64,000 bases of DNA from positions 13,226,945 through 13,290,944 of the forward strand of contig NC_134015.1 in assembly GCF_040712315.1 (NCBI RefSeq), read 5' to 3'. Origin of the DNA: Castanea sativa (Eukaryota > Streptophyta > Magnoliopsida > Fagales > Fagaceae). The notes under the pieces were generated by a model. It did not search any database and was not told the origin of the DNA. It worked only from the letters and a program-made list of their open reading frames with translations. Every line of letters begins with the position of its first letter. Positions within the stretch are counted from its first letter, which is position 1. Position numbers and translations under genes: made by a program. This document shows positions 13,101 through 23,123 of the stretch, one piece after another.

Positions 13101-13395
13101 TATAATTAACCAAGAACATGAGATGTGTGTTTACAGTATTGTCCTAACCTCTAACACCCATACATATTCACAAATTTTGTTATGCTCCTCAACTTGCATT
13201 TTTTGGTATCTCTAAAACTAAAAGATCTACAGTTACATACATTAGTGATACATCAGAAGTTTATACTTGCAGTTAGACCAACATGAACTAGTTGATTATA
13301 CAATAATTTGTTTTAGAAAACACTTAGAAGACAAGGATAAATCTATAAAGTTTTAAAAGAGCTCTACATAGAAACAACTTAGGACATCATAAGTG

Positions 13396-13441
<46 letters not shown>

Positions 13442-16400
13442 TAAAATAATCCTGACATGGAATGGGTTCTTTGAAAAGAGAGAGAGAAAAGAGTAATCAA
13501 AATTTGTTTCATTTGGTAAGAATTATCAAAACTTAACAAATGAGCTTATGGGAATATATCATGTTTTCTGCACGAATGAATCTCTCTCTCTCCCTCAACC
13601 CTAAACCCTAAACCCAAATATTAAACAGCCCAAATCTAAAAGATTCCACCTGCTGATGCCACCCAACCAGTAAGATTAATGCTCAGAGGACGTCCAACCT
13701 TTCAGCCTCCAACTGTAAGTCTCTAGTGTCAGCAGTAGAACTAGGCGTTTAGCTATTGGGTGGGAGGGCTAATTAGGGACAGAATTGTGTGTATCTATAT
13801 ATATAATATAAGATAAGAAAAGTAAGTGCATTTTTGGGGGAGCCACTTGTATACATAATTCAGCTTTATCCTCAAATGTAGAGGAAAATTTAAAGCATTT
13901 AGAAAATCTTGGGGGAGCAATGACCCCCTCAAGCTATAACGTGGATTTGTCTATCAATACTCAACCCATAGTACTTGGCCAAGAGGCCAATGAAACCAGG
14001 ATATCAAATTTTTACACTTTGAAGACATAAGCACAAAATAAAACTTCAATTGAAATATTGAAAAAAAAAAAAAGTGACACTAAATGAAAAAAGAAATTAT
14101 CACTAGGTTAAAATGATATAGACGAATCTTGAGACAGTGACCTCACTGTCCACCTAGCTGCAGCTCAGCATGATATTAAATGTCAGTAATTGATATCATA
14201 TTTAAGTTCTACAAATATAATGGTGTAATGTATTTGTATAGCAACCCTTGAACAGGATCTCGATTAATTTGCATGCCCAAAAGCATCATAATAAGGAGAG
14301 CTGGGGGGATGAGGTGTGTGTGTGTGCGCGCGCGCGCGTGTGCGTGTGTGTGTGTCAGTGTGCCCGCATGCTCCAATGAATTACCCGATTATTTGATCAC
14401 AGGCATAGTTGAGTTCAGTCATACTAGGAGTAAGAAAATCTGAGGCATAAGAATGCCTCCTTGAACGACGAAATTTGCTAGTACCCTTAATAACCGTCAT
14501 CAAACCAATTCCATCTTCCTGCACCATGTCAGAAAACAGTGCAGTCAATTTGTTTTCCCACAATAAAATAGCAGAATAGAGTGAGAAACATAACTTTGAT
14601 ACCAAGTTAGAAAAGGTAAAACATAGCTTTTCCCTCATGATAAAGTGCATAGGAAAATATGAAGACAAAAATAAAGAAGAGAAAGAAAGCAGAAGAGAGA
14701 GAATGTGGGGAATTAATGTGGTTAGGCCTTAGTAGCCTACATCCACAACAAAAATTCCTTAATGGTTATATTTTTACTATTAAGCTCTGTATATTTTACA
14801 ATAAACCCATGGAAGGGTAATTATATTAGGATAAATCTTGAAGTAACCCAGGAAGTTACAATAATTGCACTACAATTAGACTTAGGATTACTTTACTTGC
14901 ACTCCAAGATAATTAAATGCAATGAACCTAAAATAGAGTTATATAACAGACATCAGCCTTTAACCAAGATTAGATTGTATCTTAATATTTCTAACTCCCC
15001 CTGAAAACGCTTGAAGACAGCTTGAGTTTGGAAAGAAAGATAAATCTTGAAGGAAATTGGGAATGAATTAGATGTGGAGCGGATCAAGCGGAATTGAATT
15101 CAATGAAGCGCATATAACAAGCTAGAACAAGGGCCAGATGTGCACGATGATTGAGTATTGAATGATAAGCACAGTGCAGATCATACCTATGGAAGCTACT
15201 GATGAGAGGTGTGATCTGAAAAGCTATGCATGAAGATGATAGAGATGTGTGACCAGAAATAAAGTCAATAAAGGCTTCCAAACAGGAGCCTAGACCAAGT
15301 AACGCAGTTTGAAAATGATAAAGACGCATTACCAAGAAAAAGTCTGTAAAGGAGGCTACCAATCAACATGTTTTATGATACTTGGCCAACATGGTTGAGG
15401 AAGCATGAACAAAAAGAAAGCCAATAAAGGTTACTGATCATAGGCATAGTCCAAGTAACGCAATCAGAAGATGATAAAGATGCAAGATTAGAAAGAAGTG
15501 AATAAGGAGACAATTGGTGGTCTGTGATACTCGGCTAAGAAGGTTAAGGATACTTAATAAGAAGGAAATAAATTAGGATGAGCCCTGCAGAGTGGCTGGT
15601 AGCAGTGTTAAGAGAAGAATTCTGGATTTGACAAGTAAAGATCATATTAGAAAAGATAATACGTAACTCTAAACCATGCTACAGAAGGCAAGACATAGCT
15701 TTGACAAAATCATAAAGGGTATAAGAAAATATGAAGGAGAAAATAAAGAAGTTAGAGAGAGAAAACATAGAGAATTGACATGGTTGAGAATTAAAGGCCT
15801 ACATCTACGCCAAAGCTCTTGATGACTACATATTTACTATTATGTTCTATGTATTTTACAGTGAATCCATTGAAAGATGTTTATATTAGCTTGAATCCTA
15901 AACTAACCCAAGGTTACAATACTTGCACCACTAGTAGGCTTAAGATTACTTTGCTTGCACTTCAAGTAGGATAAAATACAATGAGCATGGACTAGAGTTC
16001 TATAACAGACTTGACCCTATTGACCAAGATTGAGTTGGGCCTTAATATCTCTAACAATTTGTATGAACATTCCTAAAGGTACAGAATACAGCCAACAAGT
16101 ATGACTTGCCCGAGATTAACCATAAAAGGCCAAGACCAATTGAATCATAAAGTTGTTTATCACAATGAAGCAAACAAGTAGTTAATTTACAGTTCATACA
16201 CAATTAAAAGAGGGCATGAAGCTTTAGTGTGTGCCTGATATGCAGTCGGTTATGCGGCTTATGCCTAAAAGGGTAGTTGATCTAAAGGCCTGTTGGAAGG
16301 GGCAGATTTCTAGACACCATATTGTGAAATTTGGAAGGCAATCCCTCTGTGCATCATGTGGATTATTTTGAAGGAACAGAATAACCAGACATTTGAAGGT

Positions 16401-19400
16401 CTTGAATGATCTACAGTGGATATAAAGATGAGTTTTTATGCACTCTATATGATTGGATGGCTACTTTAAGCGGCCATTCTTTCTCTACTTTGCTGGATTT
16501 TCTTGATTGTTGTATTTTTTACTAATTTATGATGCACCTTTGGTACACAACCGGCGTACTTGGAGGCACCTCTTCTTATCTTTTCTTTCAGTCAATTTTT
16601 ACTTATTAAAAAAAAAATTGGCTAACTTCTTGATAGCTTAAGGTTTTGGAATGATGGTTCTCCAACATAAAGTACATGACCATTTTATTCAACCTAAGCA
16701 TAGGAGAAACCAGTATCACTACCATCTTCTCTTTAAACCGAAAAGCAACAGTTTATACATGGTATGTCTTTTTGTTTGCCTGATCCTCAATGTTAAATGT
16801 CTGCTCAATCTTTAAAATTTCCAGTTTTTGCTCTGAATTGGGTCCTTAGTATGCAAGATTTCAAGTAGAATACAATTATCATGGAATAGAAGCCCATTGA
16901 AACTTTAATAAGTTAAATATTTTGAGATAACTCAAAGTTGATATGTCATCACAAATTTAAAGAAATTTTAAAATACATCATCTAAACATGGTCTTGGGCT
17001 CCAAGTAGATTGAACCATTTACAAGAAATTTTGAAGTGCCAAGAGCCTTGTAGCTCAATTGGCACCTCCTAGTGTTTCCATAGGAGACGTCCAGGGTTCA
17101 AATCCCTTCTCCCCCATTGAAACTATTGAATTATCCAAAAATAGAAAAAGAAATTTTGAAGCAATTTAGTGTTGGCACCATACATTTCAAATGAAAAAAG
17201 TAGTTGACTTGGGATTCAACTTGGTTGGATTAGGTGATTTTAAACCAATGCAACAAAAGTAAATATTTGGCAAATATGACTGAGAGTACCAATCTAAGGA
17301 AGTCAATGTTCATGAAAATTTAGGTGTCATCAACAGCTTTACTAACGTGAAAGTGATGATGAGAGCTAATTATGAGATTATATGATAGATTTACATATTC
17401 TCACTTACCAATAAAAGCGTATGCCCATTGTCCTTGAAGTAACGAACAACACAATCTTGTAATGAGTTCTTAAGTCGTTCGGCTTCATCTCTACTAGGAA
17501 GCATGTTATCCTTGCCACTGAAATGCAAATACTTCATCAATCTTTACAATCAATTAAGACTTACCCTTTAAAAGTAAATTCAGTATCTCAGCAAGTAAAA
17601 TCTAGAGAGAAGAAAAACCTTGCCAAGACAAGAACTTCGGCTCTAACAGCATGGAGACGGGAATTGGCATAAGCAGCAGCTGATTTAAGCAGCTTCAGCT
17701 TCCAAAGAAGAGTGTCCTTTGGTATAATATCATCAGAACCCTGACAACAAAATGGAGTGATGCAAAATTCATATTGACATCTTACTGTAGTCCTGACACC
17801 ACAAATATTAATTGGGCTGCTTCAATAAGTAATTTAAACTACAAACAAAATTTTAAAAAAAAAAATACACATTGTAAGGCAAATGAACTAAGGTATTAAC
17901 TTAGACTAGACAAAACAAAACACACCCCTACCAGCAATCCTTCTGTACGCATAAGCTAGTGTTTTAACCAGCAACCTTGAACCCATAATATAGGTGATCA
18001 AAACTTAAAATGTTCTGGTAATGCAAGTGAGACACATTGAATAAATGTATCTCATCAAACTCTTCAACTGTAGGACTCAATAGGCTTGGTTCACCAGTAA
18101 AGGAGATTTGCTGAATGTGCAGCAAAAAGAGGTTTTTTTCTCTTTTTTTTTCTTTCTTTCTTCATTATTTATTATATTTTTATGAGACTACTTTTTCTCA
18201 TTGTGCATGTCGAGTATTCCATTTTCGCTGTCCCAAAATAATTCTCAGTCATTAATTACTGACTCCCCAATATAATCCTGTTCTCTATTTTATTTAAATT
18301 TGAATTCTGAAAAGTTTACAACAGAAATTTTGAGACTTATTTATTTTTGTGTGAGATACAAAATATTAAACGATGTTCTCTTAGAAAGTTAGGACTTTCT
18401 AAACTGGACATACAAAATGGGACAGAGGGAATATCTTCTAATGATATATAACTAAGTTACAAAAGAGATAAAGCACAGTAGATAAAAGATTTTTGTGGCC
18501 AGGCAGCTAATAATTACAGAAACTTCCGTAAATGGAAACTACAAAGAGTACAACTAAACTATGCCAAAAATACAAAACAAAAGGCAAAAAAGCAAAACTA
18601 GTTGAAAATAATGGAAATTGAAGCAGAAGGAGAGAAATTAATCTATGAAAACACAAAATAAAAAAGGGGAAACCCAATTGGCAAGTATTCCATACAGAAA
18701 GATATGGTAACAACCCAGTGAGGCTGCGAGACAGCCTTTCGAATCTTTGCCCAGGAGGAAAACTGCTTTCAATATTGACTGCAGCCATCTTCACTGGATC
18801 ACCTGATGGCAAAATAGAAACTTATATATCAGAAATAGAGGAATTTGTGATTGCAAAAAGTGACACCGGATAAAAACACATCTAATTTTAAAGGGAAAAT
18901 AATAATGCAAATCTATTAAAGCAGAATTCAAAAAATAAAATTTATTAACAAAAATGTGATGTTTACAGTAAAAGACAACCTAGGTCAAACTATGATAATC
19001 ACAGTGTAGAAGCTTGCACAAGAGCAGCATTTGGAGAAACAAAGGCTGCAGAGACAAATTATATATAAAACATAAACATTACATTATCGTATACTTTAAT
19101 GGCTGCAGTTCACTAGTTAAACAAGCATTTGCTACCTATTAAATAAATTAGGTCAGTAAGGATTAAAAAGCAGTTCAATTAAATAGACTCAAGTTGTTCC
19201 CAGGGTTTGTTCAACTGTGAGTATAGATTGAAGCAGTACAAAACTTATTGCTCTAAAATTTACATCTAAAAGCACTTCATTCAAATAAATCATTTTTAAG
19301 TTGACCAACAGACAAGATTCAAGGTTTCACTCAGGGTAAGAATACAGAAAAACTAAGATGATCAATTTTTATGAACATGCTAGCAACAATATTAAAAAAG

Positions 19401-22400
19401 AATTGATATCAAATCAGGCACCTAAGAGCAGCAGCACCAAATATCACAACAACTGAATTCATATTTCATACACCATAGTAGCTGATTACTTGGCATGAGG
19501 TATTCCTAAGACTAAAGGCACAGTGAATTCATTAAATTAGCAATAATGTATCCAATTTTTTCACACGTTGAAGAATTCCACAAGTAGAATTGAAGGGGCC
19601 AGATTAGGTACCCATGATAAAGCTAAGAAGATAGGGAACTGCGCTATGGAGTCCATCAGGCATAGCCTCCAAGATAGGAAACAATGGTTGCAGCTGAGAC
19701 CTGCCAAATGATGTTGCTAAAACGAAATACCAAAAGATCAGGATTTCTAAGATGATCAACCATTGATCATCAAACAGAAACATACCAAGATTATATTTAT
19801 AAGAAAAAAATGAACTGCATATCAGGAAACTAACCTGGATTTGATAATATCAGAACTAGGTCAATGGCAGGATTACGAGAAGCAACAGCAAGTGCTAGGC
19901 ATCCTCCAAAGGAATCCCCAACCAAATAAATTGGCTTATGTGAAGATAAAGCATGTTCAAACCTGACAGTTTCTTCTACAAGTTTTACCAGCCCTTCATG
20001 CAACAAAATTCACCAAACTATAAATTATCATATCTTGTGCATTAAGGGATAATGCAAACCCACCTACATGTGTGAGAAGCATGCACATAACAAATTCGTG
20101 AAGGACATAAAAATATTTGATCACCGCAAAGGAAATTTCTAAGATTCTGTTAAAAATTGATCTCAACCATTAATGTTATGAATTTTATAACTAAAGTAAC
20201 ATAAATATGATAAAATTTCTCTAATTTAAATTCACTTGGAAGATGCCAACCTATTTTGGTTTTGCACTAGGGAGCCCATAGGCAAGCGAAGAAGTACCTG
20301 ACCAACCAACAAGCTAATATCATACCCCATTACCCACAAACGCCCTTTACGCTTTTAAATTGAAGAGGGCATATACAGCCCTTAAGGACTTTTAACTTCA
20401 CTAATTCAAGCATGAGCCTGACCCCAATCAGTCTTGTTGAGGATCTATAGCCTACTCCGACATTTTGGTACTAGGCTTTATATCAACAGTCAAAATCTGT
20501 CTAACTATTGCTAACTCATATGACCTTACAACTTTTGCTCAAAATGTACCAACAAATTTCATAATCTATTGTCAGCATAATCGATTCAATTATAAGTAAT
20601 TGTTAGAGTCCCTATTATTCATGTAAGGAATAACAGGGGAAAAAAGTATATAAACATATAAAATGGACAGTTTGGAATAATGGGTGCAAGCAATAAATGA
20701 ATAATGGTGTCTTAGGTTTCTGTTCAAAACAGATTTTACAATGTAATAAATTATAGTTGCATTTCAAATTAGTTATAATTACAAGAAGTACAGACATGAT
20801 CTATCATTTAAGTGAATCAACAATGCAATTGAACTTCATGAAAACCTTAACGAAATTTTTATCCACACAGATTAGTATTTAAAGATTAAGACCTTCGAAT
20901 GGTGTACGATCATGAACAGGGATATGAAGGCACCAGACCTCAAAAGCCCTGCATTGAAGGAATTAAAAATTGTTGCTAACAACTATAAATAAATAAATAA
21001 AAGAATGCAAAAGCATGAAGTCCAGTAACATAATATTATCCTAGCAAGGAGAAGAAGCAAGTTTCCACAAAAGTCACTGAAAACAATGCACACCTGCAGA
21101 TGTAGAACGCAAAAGCAACCAAAAAAGGAAAGCAATAGAGAAAACACTTATTTCCATGAGAATCACACACTGAGAAAAACTTCACTTTAGTTTTGTCCTA
21201 GAATTGGAAGGAGACCACATGGTTACAAACTATTTACTGATAATAAACCACTCTTAGTTCAGTTTAGTAGAGTGTGGGTCTCCAAAACCCAGTGTTGTTG
21301 GTTCAAATCTTACAGAGAGTGAATCAGTTCTTGTTATTCTTAGGCTGACTTAAAAGCCAAGCCTTCTAGAAGTGAATTCATTGCCAGAAAAGAACTGATA
21401 AGCAAGAAAATCAATTTAGTTTTTTCCCAAATAGAAAAGGGCCATCTCATAAAAAAAACCTATAGATTTCCTAGGTTTGACATGCTATGGGCATCTATTT
21501 TATATTCCTGGCTGAAAAAGTTTAAACTAACTTCTATTCTCACCTTTGAGATGCTTCTTTTCTTTCTTATTTTTTCTTTTTTGATAATAAAATAATGAAT
21601 TTAATTTTAAAGTGATTACCATTGAGATGTTTAACTTAAGAGGTGATAATCCAATTAAAAAATAGAAGCAATCACATTCTTCATAGACATGAGGGTAATA
21701 TGACTTACTTCCCAAGGGCTTTATGGTGCAGAACAAGTCCCAAACCAGTACCATCCATCCCTGCATACATTCATACCAACAAAGTTTCAACATCCAGCAA
21801 TTTTACAGATAATAAAAATAAAAAACTCACAACAATATACCTATAGTTTTAACCCACCAAAAAACACATTAAACATCAAGGAACAAAATCACTTAAAGAA
21901 AACCAAGAAACATATCCACTGAAATCTAGCATCTACACATATCTTGTAAACACAAAGCACAAAGCAAATTCAAAAATCATCTTTGAGCTGATCAACCATG
22001 GTCAGGCATCCGTTACCTGGCAAAAAGAGAAGAATTGGAGAATCCTTCAAAGGGCGTCCGCAAGAAACGGGGCAAAACCACCGTGGCGGCCCGCCATCAT
22101 GCTTAACAATGTCTTTGGCCATATCAAAGAAATCTCTGACAGTCTCAGTCCCATATCCATCATTCCACAAAGGCTTCAAAGTTTCCAAAGCTTCATCATT
22201 TACTCTCCTCTTCTCCTCAGCTTTAGACCTTAAATGCCCATTTCCTTGATCAATTGAAGTCCCACCTTTCCCTCTCTCCCCACCTATAGTAGTTCCATTC
22301 GCCACAACTGAGTCTGAGGATAACACTTTAGCATCAGCATCACCTAAACTCCTTACTTGCACTCTACCCCCATACTTATTCTCAGAATTCGACACAAAAA

Positions 22401-22434
22401 AGGGCAATACCCGGAAACCTATAACTGATGCCAT
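7130..22434 (-). CDS. PES: Phytyl ester synthase-like acyltransferase, gene A (13 exons)
   Basis: Exons in transcript order: 22434-22017, 21760-21709, 20948-20893, 19993-19835, 19716-19612, 18802-18696, 17740-17619, 17517-17409, 14518-14385, 9290-8921, 8398-8285, 7642-7554, 7427-7130. All junctions are GT-AG and in phase, giving 2133 nt (710 aa), the usual length for chloroplast PES1/PES2 proteins, which move fatty acids onto phytol and diacylglycerol. The N-terminus looks like a transit peptide. An alpha/beta-hydrolase domain follows, with LLFLPG, nucleophile elbow GDSFGG, LASGKDN (Asp) and DNGHTLL (His). The C-terminal acyltransferase domain has STLEDGK, GLAGVPSEGPVLLVG, YPGG and EVANPN. 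It reads VGNHM where gene B has VGYHM. I chose the ATG at 22434 because MAS-IGF is shared with gene B; an in-frame ATG at 22467 is possible. Long introns 8 and 9 carry transposons. Function is inferred from family membership. Confidence 0.92.
8757..10607. repeat. Exon 10 duplication block, functional copy
   Basis: This 1.85-kb stretch (from 'gttggagacaactttatatt' through exon 10 to 'ccacccaacca...aggacttcc') recurs at 11846-13704 with clear divergence. Exon 10 inside this copy (9290-8921) is open and in phase. A GATGGT minisatellite lies at about 9680-9718. Confidence 0.8.
11340..11815. mobile_element. Dispersed repeat (LTR-like) fragment in intron 9
   Basis: The sequence around 'aacacggtgatttgttgacgaa' and 'aatttcaggtcaccactcccaag' looks like a retrotransposon LTR piece. 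Part of it (11505-11815) matches 50165-50460 in gene B intron 9, where the repeat continues further. It lies exactly between the two exon 10 duplication blocks. I cannot name the family. Confidence 0.45.
12013..12380 (-). pseudogene. Decayed extra copy of PES exon 10
   Basis: The minus frame starts LRLASGSILFSTLEDGK and keeps GLAGVPNEGPVILVGYHM, then breaks after AHPMLY. Compared with the active exon, two single bases are missing near 12160-12180, making it 368 nt instead of 370, so splicing it in would shift the frame. The acceptor (ggtag|g) and donor (acaag|gt) are intact. It sits in intron 9 upstream of the active exon 10. Confidence 0.9.
13396..13436. repeat. Poly(A) tract of about 41 bp
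   Basis: Uninterrupted A run inside the second exon 10 duplication block. The corresponding place in the first block (about 10350) has only mixed AAAAT sequence. Confidence 0.9.
14312..14357. repeat. GT/GC alternating microsatellite
   Basis: (GT)n-(GC)n-(GT)n alternating purine-pyrimidine run just downstream of the exon 9 donor of gene A. The equivalent place in gene B holds a (CA)n run (about 51099-51134). Confidence 0.9.
14546..16063. mobile_element. LTR-flanked insertion in gene A intron 8
   Basis: Two similar blocks, about 14600-15000 and 15690-16060, are direct repeats. Both hold 'tagcctacatc/aggcctacatc...tctgtatattttaca...cttaatat.tctaac'. The stretch between them contains two further imperfect repeats of about 140 bp ('aagtaacgcag...gataaagacgca'). 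Gene B lacks the whole 1.5 kb at the same place (51360). Best read as an old, short LTR element without visible coding domains. Confidence 0.5.
16240..16613 (+). mobile_element. LINE 3' end in gene A intron 8
   Basis: The plus strand reads a degenerate zinc-knuckle/reverse transcriptase tail (WKAIPLCIMWI, EQNNQTFEGLE) and ends in poly(A) at about 16605-16613. This is typical of 5'-truncated plant LINEs. The gene B intron lacks it at the homologous place (about 51560). Confidence 0.6.
17037..17147 (+). mobile_element. tRNA-derived SINE in gene A intron 8
   Basis: The 111-bp insertion has a perfect 14-bp target duplication AAGAAATTTTGAAG (17023-17036 and 17148-17161). The head has an A-box-like TAGCTCAATTGG and a B-box-like GGTTCAAATCCC about 40 nt apart, and the tail is A-rich. 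All three are hallmarks of a tRNA-related SINE. Confidence 0.85.
21250..21350 (+). mobile_element. tRNA-like SINE relic in gene A intron 2
   Basis: TTAGTTCAGTTTAGTAGAGTG resembles a tRNA D-arm (A box). GGTTCAAATC (B box) follows after a stem-loop TGGGTCTCCAAAACCCA. A related, further decayed copy is at the same place in gene B (56812-56930), so it predates the duplication. Confidence 0.5.
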
Positions 22435-22647
22435 GGCCTCTAAAGGCAATGGCAAACTCTTTTTCAAGACTCACAAATTGAAAAACTTACCAACTCTTTT
22501 CCAAGAACACACTCTTGAGTACAGCTTAAATAAACTACAATTTTTTCAGTTAGAAAGTTCCATAAACCACTCTAACTGAATCACTCACACCAATTATGTT
22601 GAGCACAGACTATAATAAACTGAAAAAAAATAAAAATAAAAAAAGGT

Positions 22648-22656
22648 TTTTTATAT
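22648..22656 (-). promoter_or_regulatory. Candidate TATA box of gene A
   Basis: TATAAAAAA on the minus strand, about 215 nt upstream of the chosen ATG. The aligned place in gene B reads TTTTAAAACC. There is no transcript evidence, so this is only a candidate. Confidence 0.25.
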
Positions 22657-22708
22657 GAAGCTATCTAAATTTTTAAAGCAAACCCAGAAAGCAAAATGTA
22701 CTAAATAA

Positions 22709-23075
22709 GGTAACTATAAAACAACAGTAAAGTATGAAAAGGACAGCACCGATTTAGTTCTGGAACAACTATTTTTTGTAATTTGGCTTCATTCTGAATG
22801 ACCTCATCCTCATGTGAGTCCACACAGTTCTGAGGAGAGAGAGAGAGGCACAGACGTGTGCGTCTGGTTGTCCATTATTTTTTTTTATCTTTTTTGCATT
22901 GGCCAGCATGGTTCTTGTCTCATGCAGTTATTTGAACTGAGAGAGACATATAATGGACCATAAACAGTACAATCAGATAATGAACAGTAAATTTATTAAT
23001 AAATAGTAATTAAAATTTTTTCTTTTTTTAAGTTTTTACTAAAATAAACTGTATCCAAATAAACATTAACCCACC

Positions 23076-23123
<48 letters not shown>

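Larger units (their letters stand above)
11846..13704. repeat. Exon 10 duplication block, second copy
   Basis: Homologous to 8757-10607. It is more diverged from that copy than the unit A and unit B functional copies are from each other, so this local duplication looks older than the segmental one. Contains the decayed exon at 12013-12380. Confidence 0.8.
2688..22708. repeat. Tandem segmental duplication, unit A
   Basis: From about 2688 ('tatgaataacccc') to about 22708 ('aaaatgtactaaataa') the sequence aligns collinearly with 44010-58660, through the RNase H relics, solo LTR, gene 3' flank, all 13 exons and most introns, and the 5' flank. Unit A is about 20.0 kb and unit B about 14.7 kb. The difference comes from private insertions and deletions: the exon-10 duplication, intron 8 insertions and a longer solo LTR in A. 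End points are read by eye and are approximate. Confidence 0.85.

Noticed and set aside
21250..21320. Functional tRNA gene
   Set aside because: A and B boxes are visible but there is no matching acceptor stem, and the T-arm is weak. SINE relic preferred.
22434..22467. Upstream in-frame ATG of gene A as start
   Set aside because: The 11 extra codons are not conserved in gene B, whereas MAS-IGF at 22434 and 58377 is shared. Kept only as an alternative.
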